Translations under genes and position numbers: made by a program
From: Bacteroidota bacterium
GTDB taxonomy: Bacteria > Bacteroidota > Ignavibacteria > Ignavibacteriales > Melioribacteraceae
DNA length: 7,165 nucleotides
Assembly: GCA_021814855.1 (NCBI GenBank)
Contig: JAKAHQ010000088.1
Coordinates: 1-7,165, forward strand
Direction: 5' to 3'
Part shown: piece after piece, positions 1 through 6,732 of the stretch
Layout: the number at the start of each line of letters is the position of its first letter
Numbering within the stretch: position 1 is the stretch's first letter
The notes under the pieces: generated by a model
The model's database searches: none
What the model saw: the letters and a program-made list of their open reading frames with translations, nothing else
What the model was told of the DNA's origin: nothing

Positions 1-1982
1 GTATACCGGTAATTTTTCACGAGGAATGCCTGCATGGTTTAGCAGGTAAGGATGCAACAAGCTATCCTCAGCCGATTGGCTTGGCTTCAACTTTTAATCC
101 GGAACTTTTAGAAAAAATTTATTCCGCCGTTGCCGAAGATGCACGATCGAGAGGAGCCCACCAGGCCCTTACCCCGGTTGTTGATGTAGCGAGGGATCCG
201 CGATGGGGAAGAGTTGAAGAAACTTTCGGAGAAGATCCGTACCTTGTTACTCAAATGGGTATTGCCGCTGTTAAAGGGCTTCAAGGCGACGGTAATTTTA
301 AAGATAAAAAAAATGTTATCGCTACTTTAAAACATTTTGCCGCGCACGGTCAGCCGGAGTCCGGCTCAAATTGCGGTCCTGCAAACTTTTCCGAAAGAGT
401 ACTCCGCGATGTATTCCTCTATCCATTTAGACAAGCAATTCAAAAAGGAAAAGTTCTCAGCGTAATGGCTTCTTATAATGAAATTGACGGCGTGCCGTCG
501 CATGCAAATAAGTGGCTGTTGAAAAATATCCTTCGCGATGAATGGGGTTTTAAAGGATTTGTAGTTTCGGATTATTACGCAATTACCGAGTTGAATCACA
601 GAGAGGATACGGTAAGCCACGGCCTGGCTGCAGATAAAAAAGAAGCGGCGCTTCTTTCCGTGAATGCCGGCGTTAATATAGAACTTCCTGATTACGATTG
701 TTACCCATTCTTGATAGAACTTGTAAACGAAGGCAGATTGGATGAGGCAGTGATTGATGAATTAGTTTCGCACCTGCTCTATTATAAATTTAAAATCGGG
801 TTGTTTGATGACCCTTATGTCTCCCTTGATTACAAAACATGTAACGATAAAATAGAACGAGATAGAGAACTTGCTCTTGCTGCCGCACGGCAAACAATTA
901 CATTGTTAAAAAACAGCAATGATCTTTTGCCTCTAAATCCAAAGAAGAAAAAAACTTTAGCTGTGATCGGTCCGAATGCAGATCGCAGAATGCTTGGCGG
1001 TTACAGCGGCAAACCAAAATATTATACAAGTGTGCTCGAAGGAATTAAACAAAAAGTTGGCGACACTTATGAAATTTTATACAGCGAGGGATGCAGGATA
1101 ACGGTTGACGGCTCCTGGGAAGAAGACATTGTTCTTTTTCCAAACCGCGAAGATGACTTAATCTCAATAGCCAACGCCGTTGAGGTTGCCAAGCGTTCGG
1201 ATGTTGTAATTCTTGCTCTTGGGGATAACGAGCAGACTTCTCGCGAAGCATGGAGTAAAGTTCATCTTGGCGATAGGGCTAACCTCGATCTGTTCGGAAT
1301 GCAGAATGAATTGTTTAATGCCGTAATGGAATTAGGAAAGCCCGTAATTGTAATTTTGTTCAATGGTCGCCCCATTTCCATAAATAATATTAAAGATAAT
1401 GCCGATGCGATACTTGAATGCTGGTACCTTGGTCAAGAAACGGGACAAGCAATTGCCGATGTGTTATTCGGCCTAATTAATCCTTCCGGCAAATTACCTA
1501 TTTCGATTCCAAGATCTGCCGGACACATTCCTTGCCATTATAATTATAAACCCTCGGCACGCAGAGGATATCTATTCGATGATATTACTTCGTTGTTTCC
1601 GTTCGGCTACGGATTAAGTTATACAAAATTCGAAATTACCAATCCAAGATTCGAAAAAGAAATTATCACCAAGGATCAAACTGCTGTTTTATCAGTCGAT
1701 GTAAAGAATACCGGCAAGTACGAAGGGGAAGAAGTTGTTCAACTTTATATTCGCGATATAATTAGTTCCGTTACCAGGCCAGTTAAAGAATTGAAAGGAT
1801 TTAAAAAAGTAAATTTAAAACCCGGCGAGACCAAAACAATCGAAATGAAAATTGAGCCCGAACTGTTGGCCTTTACAAATATCGATATGGAGTTCGTTGT
1901 TGAACCCGGTGATTTTGAAATTATGGTTGGCAATTCATCTAAAGACGAAGATCTGATAAAGCTTGTACTAAAAGTTATTTAG
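1..1982 (+). CDS. Glycoside hydrolase family 3 enzyme (beta-glucosidase/beta-xylosidase type), 5' truncated by window edge
   Basis: Likely releases terminal beta-linked sugars from the non-reducing end of oligosaccharides by a retaining mechanism. The frame is open to the left edge (first full codon at 3), so the TTG at 81 is an internal Leu of GLASTFN and not a start. 659 residues are visible; family members of this type run about 750-800, so roughly 100 N-terminal residues, including any signal peptide, are missing. Numbering from codon 3, the TIM-barrel domain has HEECLHG near the edge, DPRWGRVEETFGEDPYL, KHFAAHG (K110, H111) and GFVVSDY, whose Asp190 (570-572) is the expected nucleophile. 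The second domain, about 300-540, has TSREAW, whose Glu415 (1245-1247) is the likely acid/base, and GYGLSYT. A C-terminal fibronectin III-like domain (about 563-638) follows, with VKNTGKYEGEEVVQLYI. Exact substrate (xylose or glucose) and cellular location cannot be decided here. It lies 93 bp before the sugar symporter on the same strand, which suits a shared pathway. Confidence 0.95.
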   Translation, partial: IPVIFHEECLHGLAGKDATSYPQPIGLASTFNPELLEKIYSAVAEDARSRGAHQALTPVVDVARDPRWGRVEETFGEDPYLVTQMGIAAVKGLQGDGNFKDKKNVIATLKHFAAHGQPESGSNCGPANFSERVLRDVFLYPFRQAIQKGKVLSVMASYNEIDGVPSHANKWLLKNILRDEWGFKGFVVSDYYAITELNHREDTVSHGLAADKKEAALLSVNAGVNIELPDYDCYPFLIELVNEGRLDEAVIDELVSHLLYYKFKIGLFDDPYVSLDYKTCNDKIERDRELALAAARQTITLLKNSNDLLPLNPKKKKTLAVIGPNADRRMLGGYSGKPKYYTSVLEGIKQKVGDTYEILYSEGCRITVDGSWEEDIVLFPNREDDLISIANAVEVAKRSDVVILALGDNEQTSREAWSKVHLGDRANLDLFGMQNELFNAVMELGKPVIVILFNGRPISINNIKDNADAILECWYLGQETGQAIADVLFGLINPSGKLPISIPRSAGHIPCHYNYKPSARRGYLFDDITSLFPFGYGLSYTKFEITNPRFEKEIITKDQTAVLSVDVKNTGKYEGEEVVQLYIRDIISSVTRPVKELKGFKKVNLKPGETKTIEMKIEPELLAFTNIDMEFVVEPGDFEIMVGNSSKDEDLIKLVLKVI

Positions 1983-2007
1983 TTGTTGTTTTTTGCATTA
2001 CTCAAAT

Positions 2008-2040
2008 TGTGATTTAGTTTATTGTACATAGATGTGATTT
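2008..2040 (+). repeat. Short direct repeat TGTGATTT, two copies 25 bp apart
   Basis: TGTGATTT occurs at 2008-2015 and again at 2033-2040, 25 bp start to start, in the gap just before the symporter gene. Paired direct half-sites at about two helical turns are a known arrangement for some regulators (for example AraC-type), and TGTGA resembles a CRP half-site. There is no inverted partner, and the copies could be chance in AT-rich DNA. The repeat itself is certain; a regulatory role is only a guess. Confidence 0.3.
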
Positions 2041-2065
2041 TCGGTTAGAAACACAAAATAATTTT

Positions 2066-2072
2066 GAGGTGA
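2066..2072 (+). promoter_or_regulatory. Ribosome binding site for the symporter, supports TTG start
   Basis: GAGGTGA matches the anti-Shine-Dalgarno sequence over seven bases. The GAGG core ends six bases before the TTG at 2076. The last three bases of the site (2070-2072) form an in-frame TGA, so no upstream start is possible. The next in-frame ATG (2163) would delete the first membrane helix. Together these fix the start at TTG 2076. Confidence 0.8.
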
Positions 2073-2075
2073 TTT

Positions 2076-3437
2076 TTGCAGACAGCTTCAGAAAAACTTC
2101 CAGTTAAAGAAAAAATCGGTTATGCCTTAGGCGATACTGCAGCTAACCTTATTTTTCAAACCATGATAATGTTTCAGCTTGTGTTTTATACCGATACTTT
2201 TGGTATAACAGCAATTGCAGCAGGAACCTTGTTAGTAGTCGTTAGAATTTTTGATGCGGTCTTTGATCCTGTAATGGGAATTGTAGCCGATAAAACAAAC
2301 ACACGTTGGGGCAAATTCCGTCCTTGGGTATTATGGACTGCTGTTCCTTTTGGAATAATGGGATTTTTAACATTTATCACACCGGGTTTCGATTCTGTTG
2401 GTAAACTTATTTACGCATATATTACTTACATTTTGTTAATGATGATCTACTCTGCAAATAACCTGCCTTATTCTGCATTAAGCGGAGTTATGACCGGTGA
2501 TTTGGGAGAAAGAACAAGTCTTTCGCAATATAGATTTGTTTTTGCAATGATAGCTCAGTTAATTATTCAAGGTTTGGCGTTGCCCATGGTTCATTACTTT
2601 GGCGGTACCGATAGCGCCAAAGGATACCAATTTACAATGGGTATTTTCTCTGCGCTTGCGGTTGTTTTATTCTTTATAACATTTTCCACAACTAAAGAAA
2701 GAATTCAACCGGCTCCTACCCAAAAATCTTCCGTCAGGGAACATTTTGGCGATCTGCTTAAAAACGGACCATGGCTTGCAATGTTTGTACTTACGGTAAT
2801 TTTATTTATTACGCTTGCCATGAGGGGAAGTGTTGTGTTATACTATTTTAAATATTATGTCAAGCAGGAAGATCTTTTCAGTTTGTTTAACGTATTTGGC
2901 ACTGTTGCAACCATTATTGGAATTTTCTTCTCTAAAGGTTTGGCCATGCGTTACGGCAAACGAAATGTTTTCATCGGCGGACTTTTTGTCACAGCAATAT
3001 TTACATCCCTGTTTGTTTTTATACCGCCGGCAGCCGTAACAATTATGTTCGTTACGGAAATTCTAAGACAGTTTGCTTATGGATTTACAATACCGTTGTT
3101 GTGGGCTATGATGGCCGACGTAGCTGATTATTCGGAATGGAAAAACGGAAGACGCGCTACAGGAATTATTTTCTCTGCGATTGTTTTCGGGTTAAAAGCC
3201 GGGTTAGGTTTCGGCGGCGCTATTACAGGTTATATGCTTTCGCTTTACGGCTATATACCGAATGCAATTCAAAGCGAGAGTGCATTAAACGGTATCCGGT
3301 TCACAATGAGCATTTTCCCGGCATTGACGTTTGCTATTTGCGCTGTTTGTCTTTTCTTCTATAAAATAAACAAAGAAGCCGAAATAAAAATTACTGACGA
3401 ACTGGCTCAAAGAAGAAAAGAATTCCAGTATGCATAG
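2076..3437 (+). CDS. GPH-family (MelB-like) sugar:cation symporter, major facilitator superfamily
   Basis: Inner-membrane carrier expected to bring a mono- or oligosaccharide or glycoside into the cytoplasm with H+ or Na+. The 453 residues fit the family (MelB is about 475) and hold about twelve hydrophobic helices with a charged central loop near 205-235. Hallmarks are visible in order. GYALGD in helix 1 has Asp20, matching MelB Asp19. RIFDAVFDP in helix 2 has Asp60 and Asp64, matching MelB Asp55 and Asp59. DKTNTRWGKFRPW (72-84) is the helix 2-3 loop, and Arg153 matches MelB Arg149. MADVADYSEWKNGRRATG (about 346-363) precedes the helix with Lys374, matching MelB Lys377. The MelB Asp124 position is Asn129 (NNLPYSAL), so the substrate is probably not that of MelB. 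XynP/YicJ-type xyloside carriers are the nearest functional guess. It starts at TTG, supported by its ribosome binding site. It sits between the GH3 enzyme and the outer-membrane receptor, as expected for the inner-membrane step of the same pathway. Confidence 0.93.
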   Translation: MQTASEKLPVKEKIGYALGDTAANLIFQTMIMFQLVFYTDTFGITAIAAGTLLVVVRIFDAVFDPVMGIVADKTNTRWGKFRPWVLWTAVPFGIMGFLTFITPGFDSVGKLIYAYITYILLMMIYSANNLPYSALSGVMTGDLGERTSLSQYRFVFAMIAQLIIQGLALPMVHYFGGTDSAKGYQFTMGIFSALAVVLFFITFSTTKERIQPAPTQKSSVREHFGDLLKNGPWLAMFVLTVILFITLAMRGSVVLYYFKYYVKQEDLFSLFNVFGTVATIIGIFFSKGLAMRYGKRNVFIGGLFVTAIFTSLFVFIPPAAVTIMFVTEILRQFAYGFTIPLLWAMMADVADYSEWKNGRRATGIIFSAIVFGLKAGLGFGGAITGYMLSLYGYIPNAIQSESALNGIRFTMSIFPALTFAICAVCLFFYKINKEAEIKITDELAQRRKEFQYA

Positions 3438-3498
3438 CCGTCACATTAAGAATTGAATTGAAAATGAAATAAAGAATTGTTGAGAAAAAATAATTGAA

Positions 3499-3527
3499 TT
3501 GGACGGATTGAAAGAGAGAATTATTAT
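3499..3527 (+). promoter_or_regulatory. Candidate sigma70-like promoter for the receptor gene (weak)
   Basis: TATTAT (3522-3527) matches five of six bases of the -10 consensus. TTGGAC lies 17 bp upstream (3499-3504) as a poor -35 element, matching mainly in its TTG. Transcription would begin near 3534 and leave a leader of about 115 nt. AT-rich DNA yields such matches by chance, so this is only a candidate. Confidence 0.22.
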
Positions 3528-3529
3528 TT

Positions 3530-3537
3530 AGGAGGAG
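3530..3537 (+). other. Orphan Shine-Dalgarno-like sequence
   Basis: AGGAGGAG is a near-perfect ribosome-binding sequence, but no ATG, GTG or TTG follows within 4-15 bases, and a TAA sits at 3543-3545. It lies 110 bp before the receptor start. It could be a remnant of a lost gene, a ribosome standby site, or the initially transcribed bases downstream of the candidate -10 element. Confidence 0.35.
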
Positions 3538-3562
3538 AGCAATAAAATATTAGCATTCAGTT

Positions 3563-3620
3563 AGCAGCATTAAATTAAAATTTGGTGGAAAAGTTTTGTT
3601 TAGTAGCTGCTGTAATTTAA
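3563..3620 (+). repeat. Competing inverted repeats in the receptor leader
   Basis: AGCAGC (3563-3568) is the exact reverse complement of GCTGCT (3606-3611). TTAAATT (3570-3576) is the exact reverse complement of AATTTAA (3614-3620). The order of the arms means the two stems cannot nest and form together, so they are alternatives or cross as a pseudoknot. The stems are short with loops of about 37 nt, so stability is doubtful. Confidence 0.25.
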
Positions 3621-3634
3621 TAGAATTAACTATT

Positions 3635-3640
3635 GAGGAG
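3635..3640 (+). promoter_or_regulatory. Ribosome binding site that sets the receptor start
   Basis: GAGGAG ends seven bases before ATG 3648. An in-frame TTG at 3633 would extend the protein by five residues, but it overlaps this site and has no ribosome binding sequence of its own, so ATG 3648 is the preferred start. Confidence 0.85.
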
Positions 3641-3647
3641 CCATTCT

Positions 3648-6641
3648 ATGAAAGTATTTTTCACGAGGAAGATATTCGTACTGGGCATTCTGTTCTTTAT
3701 AACAAGCAGAATCCTGGGACAGGTTACATTGCAAGGAATTGTAGTTGATTCTTTAACTCAAGAACCTTTGATTGGGGCAAGTGTATTTCTTATGGGAACC
3801 TCTTACGGTTCGGCTACGAATCTAAACGGCGAGTATAAGATTCCCAATATACCGGACGGACATTATAGACTCCGGATTTCCTACATAGGTTACCTAACCA
3901 AAACAATGAGTATTCAACTAAGCGGCACAAAGACAATTGAATTATTTGTCCAGATGGAGACCGGTAAAATTGAAGGTAAGACCATTGTAGTTACTGCCCA
4001 GGCGCAGGGGCAGATTGCGGCAATTCAGCAGCAATTAACATCGGATAAAATAGTCAATGTAGTTTCCGAAAAAAGAATTCAAGAGTTGCCGGATTTTAAT
4101 GCAGCTCAGGCAATTTCACGTCTGCCCGGTATATCTACTCTTTCAAGTTCGGGAGAAGCAAATAAAATTGTTATCCGTGGTTTAGCACCGCAATTTAACC
4201 AGGTTACTATCGGCGGTGTTTCGCTTGCATCTACCGGAAGCGCGCAAATTGGTGTTGCATCTCAAGGCGGCACGGCAGGTAATATCTATAACGATCGAAG
4301 CGTTGACCTTTCAATGATTTCTCCTTATATGTTGAAAAACATTGCTGTCTATAAATCATTGACGCCGGACTTAAACGCGGATGCTATTGGCGGTGTTGTT
4401 AACATGGAACTAAGAGAAGCCCCGTCCGAACTCCACACCGATTTATTATGGCAATCCGGTTACACAGCAAAAAGTAAAACGTATAGCAATTTTAGAGCAG
4501 TGGGCTCCATAAGCAAGCGTTTCTTTGATGATCTTCTTGGTATTTATGCGTTGGGTAATATAGAAAGTTATGATCGTAATGCAGATAACATGAACGCCTC
4601 TTATTTCGTTACGGATTCCAAACATATCGGCTCTAATGGTTATTTACCCGTTAGAGTTTCTACTGTTACACTTAATAGGCACGTGGAAACCAGAAAACGT
4701 TACGGCGTTAATTTAATTCTCGATTACCGTTTACCATCTGGCTCTATTAAGTCGGTGAATATGTACAGCCGTCTCCGCTCCGACTATAAAGATTATAATA
4801 CTGGCTTCAATTACCAGACTAATGATCTAAGCTTCGCATTTAGGGGAGGAGTAAACGATGTTGATGTTGCGCTGAACAGTTTAAATTTTACAAACGATTT
4901 CGGATTTATGTCCGCAGATATAAATATTGCAAATAGTTATTCGCGAAATCATTTGCCTGCAGCACCCGATTTTCAGTTTACTCAGACGAGAGGCGTAGGA
5001 ACTTCTACAGTAAATACTACTCCTGAAAATTTATTGTACCTTATTGGTTTTGGTGGTCCCTCTAACACCTTCTTAAGCAGTTTAGGATTGTACAGTTCCG
5101 ATTATAAAGAAAACAACCAGTCGTATAAAGCAAATTTTAAATTCCCGTACAATCTGGGAGATATGTTTACGGGATACTTTAAGACCGGCGGTGAGTTTGA
5201 CTACAGACAACATAATAATGCTCAAAATACACCTTATGCATCTGTAGGCGGAACTTCTACAATTCAAACAGCAATGAATAACAGCATTCTGCAACAATGG
5301 CCGAATATAGTTTTTAATGCCGGATTAAATAGGTTTCCTGCCACAAGTCTCGGTTCTCTTGAAAGTGCCGGTTTTCTTGATAACAAATTCGGTCCTGTAC
5401 TTTGGACTCCGAACGTAGGTTTGTTGACGGATATAACAAACTTCTTATCTGCCAATCCTTCATTCAGCGCGGACAGCGCCACTGCTGTTCAGCCGGGCGG
5501 TTGGTTTAACGGTTTGTTCCAAAAACTTGCCAACACTTATAAATACATTGAAAGATACTATGCTTTTTATGCTATGTCGGAGATTAACTATGAAAATTTA
5601 ATGATCGTAGGCGGTGTCCGCTATGAAAAAGTAAATTCTTTATACGAAGCATGGAATTTGAAAGACGGACGCGACACCAAAACCCAGCAGGCTTTCCTTG
5701 TTACAACATACCCGAAAAATGAATTTTGGCTTCCGATGGTTCAAGCAAGGTATAAAGTAACGGATTGGTTCGATATACGTTACTCGTATACTCAAACTCT
5801 AGCTAGGCCAGATTATCACCAGTTATCTCCGCACTTTACTATCGGCTATTCGCGTAACTCAGTTGTTGCCGGAAACCCGAATCTTAAACCCGCGCAAGCG
5901 TACAACCACGATGTTAATTTTACTTTTCATACTAACGAACTCGGATTGTTTTCCATCGGCGGTTTTTATAAAACTATAAAGAATTTTACTTATGGTACCT
6001 CGTACGCATTATACAACAATGCGCCTGAAGGATTTCATGTTATTAACGACTATGTTATCGCCGGAACAGCGCCATTAAGCGGTGCCACATTATATACCTA
6101 TGTCAACTCACCATATCTTGCCTATGTTAAAGGTGTAGAAATTGATTTCCAGACAAGATTATGGTATCTGCCTTCTCCTTTAGATGGAATTGTACTTGGC
6201 ATTAATTATACTCACATTAAATCTCAAGCTACATATCCATGGTTAGACAGTAGGACTACATTTATTCCTCCGAGATCAACAGTTACTTCAGTTTTTGACA
6301 GCACTCGTACCGGACGTTTAGTTTGGCAGCCCGACGATATTTTAAATACTTATATTGGCTACGATTACAAAGGATTTTCAACCCGTGTTTCATTTATTTT
6401 CCAGGGAAATTCTGTAAGCGGAGTCGGAAATTTTACAGAACAAGACGGTTTCACACGAGACTATTTCAGAATGGACGCCTCGGTTAGACAAGTATTACCT
6501 TGGTATTCAATTGAATTGTATTTGGATATAAACAATCTAAACAGCAGGTCAAACGTCTCGGCTCAAAAATCAATTGAAGGATTTACAAACGAACAAAATT
6601 ATGGTCTAACGGCAAATTTGGGAGTTAGATATAGATTATAA
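3648..6641 (+). CDS. TonB-dependent outer-membrane receptor with N-terminal carboxypeptidase-regulatory-like domain
   Basis: Outer-membrane, TonB/ExbBD-energised importer, most likely for oligosaccharides given its neighbours. The start at ATG 3648 gives 997 residues. Residues 1-24 form a signal peptide (basic start, hydrophobic core, cleavage after ILG before Gln25). About 26-105 is a beta-sandwich CarboxypepD_reg-like domain with GASVFLMGTSYGSATNLNGEY and YIGY. TIVVTAQAQGQ (112-122) contains a plausible TonB box. The plug, about 135-255, has RIQELPDFNAAQAISRLPGI, VIRGLAPQFNQVTIGG and DAIGGVVNM. The rest is a 22-strand-type barrel with receptor signatures SYTQTLARPDY and GNPNLKPAQAYNHDV. The plug style resembles the TonB-Xanth-Caul/oligosaccharide receptor group more than classical SusC. 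The protein ends in VRYRL rather than the usual terminal Phe. No SusD gene follows; the next gene, 91 bp downstream, encodes a different secreted protein. The import class is confident; the ligand is unknown. Confidence 0.95.
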   Translation: MKVFFTRKIFVLGILFFITSRILGQVTLQGIVVDSLTQEPLIGASVFLMGTSYGSATNLNGEYKIPNIPDGHYRLRISYIGYLTKTMSIQLSGTKTIELFVQMETGKIEGKTIVVTAQAQGQIAAIQQQLTSDKIVNVVSEKRIQELPDFNAAQAISRLPGISTLSSSGEANKIVIRGLAPQFNQVTIGGVSLASTGSAQIGVASQGGTAGNIYNDRSVDLSMISPYMLKNIAVYKSLTPDLNADAIGGVVNMELREAPSELHTDLLWQSGYTAKSKTYSNFRAVGSISKRFFDDLLGIYALGNIESYDRNADNMNASYFVTDSKHIGSNGYLPVRVSTVTLNRHVETRKRYGVNLILDYRLPSGSIKSVNMYSRLRSDYKDYNTGFNYQTNDLSFAFRGGVNDVDVALNSLNFTNDFGFMSADINIANSYSRNHLPAAPDFQFTQTRGVGTSTVNTTPENLLYLIGFGGPSNTFLSSLGLYSSDYKENNQSYKANFKFPYNLGDMFTGYFKTGGEFDYRQHNNAQNTPYASVGGTSTIQTAMNNSILQQWPNIVFNAGLNRFPATSLGSLESAGFLDNKFGPVLWTPNVGLLTDITNFLSANPSFSADSATAVQPGGWFNGLFQKLANTYKYIERYYAFYAMSEINYENLMIVGGVRYEKVNSLYEAWNLKDGRDTKTQQAFLVTTYPKNEFWLPMVQARYKVTDWFDIRYSYTQTLARPDYHQLSPHFTIGYSRNSVVAGNPNLKPAQAYNHDVNFTFHTNELGLFSIGGFYKTIKNFTYGTSYALYNNAPEGFHVINDYVIAGTAPLSGATLYTYVNSPYLAYVKGVEIDFQTRLWYLPSPLDGIVLGINYTHIKSQATYPWLDSRTTFIPPRSTVTSVFDSTRTGRLVWQPDDILNTYIGYDYKGFSTRVSFIFQGNSVSGVGNFTEQDGFTRDYFRMDASVRQVLPWYSIELYLDINNLNSRSNVSAQKSIEGFTNEQNYGLTANLGVRYRL

Positions 6642-6732
6642 AGAGCAATAAATAAATTAAATACATTTTGATTTGATGAGTTTTCTTTTATTCAAATAAT
6701 TTCTTAACAAATAATGTTCAGGAGGCTGAAAC
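6642..6732. other. Intergenic gap between receptor and secreted-protein genes
   Basis: This is a 91 bp, very AT-rich spacer. No stem followed by a T-run is visible, so no terminator is called, and the two genes may be co-transcribed. It begins with AGAGCAATAAA (6642-6652), an 11-mer also present at 3536-3546 in the receptor leader. It ends with the ribosome binding site of the last gene. Confidence 0.5.
6720..6725 (+). promoter_or_regulatory. Strong ribosome binding site for the secreted protein gene
   Basis: AGGAGG, the full consensus, ends seven bases before ATG 6733. It is the best Shine-Dalgarno sequence in the window that has a start codon, and with the signal peptide that follows it establishes that this cut-off frame is a real gene. 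Confidence 0.85.

Larger units (their letters stand above)
1983..2075. other. Intergenic gap between GH3 and symporter genes
   Basis: This is a 93 bp AT-rich spacer. I see no hairpin followed by a T-run, so no intrinsic terminator for the GH3 gene is evident, and read-through into the symporter is plausible. I also find no convincing -35/-10 pair. The gap holds two copies of TGTGATTT (2008-2015 and 2033-2040) and the symporter ribosome binding site at its end. Confidence 0.6.
3438..3647. other. 210 bp intergenic region, probable leader of the receptor gene
   Basis: This is the longest non-coding stretch in the window. From 3445 to 3539 the plus strand has a single C (3504), giving a purine- and T-rich, nearly C-free segment. 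A 10-base direct repeat AATTGAATTG lies at 3451-3460 and 3492-3501. A strong Shine-Dalgarno-like sequence at 3530-3537 has no start codon after it. Inverted repeats lie between 3563 and 3620. No intrinsic terminator follows the symporter stop. The size and content suggest that a separate promoter and 5' untranslated leader for the receptor lie here. Confidence 0.5.

Noticed and set aside
81..83. TTG as the start of the GH3 gene
   Set aside because: The frame is open upstream to position 3 and encodes conserved family sequence (HEECLHG and following), so this codon is an internal Leu.
366..620. Minus-strand reading frame inside the GH3 gene, and similar ones at 1045-1251, 1745-1933, 2186-2380, 5082-5297 and 5264-5482
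   Set aside because: Each lies wholly opposite a well-supported conserved gene, has no recognisable domain, and reads as a shadow frame.
1983..2075. Terminator or sigma70 promoter between GH3 and symporter
   Set aside because: No G-C-rich hairpin with a T-run and no properly spaced -35/-10 pair could be found.
2830..3364. Plus-strand short frames (2830-3039, 3137-3364) inside the symporter gene
   Set aside because: They are out-of-frame readings of a conserved membrane protein with no family resemblance.
3582..3620. Twelve-codon TTG-initiated frame in the receptor leader
   Set aside because: It has no ribosome binding sequence at a proper distance (the orphan AGGAGG is over 40 bases away), and the peptide composition is unremarkable.
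3633..3635. TTG as the start of the receptor gene
   Set aside because: It overlaps the GAGGAG ribosome binding site of ATG 3648 and has none of its own; the signal peptide begins properly at ATG 3648.
3656..3670. Exact 15-base match to positions 12-26 (ATTTTTCACGAGGAA)
   Set aside because: The two copies lie inside different genes in different reading frames, with no extended similarity. A single 15-base match in a 7 kb window is within reach of chance.
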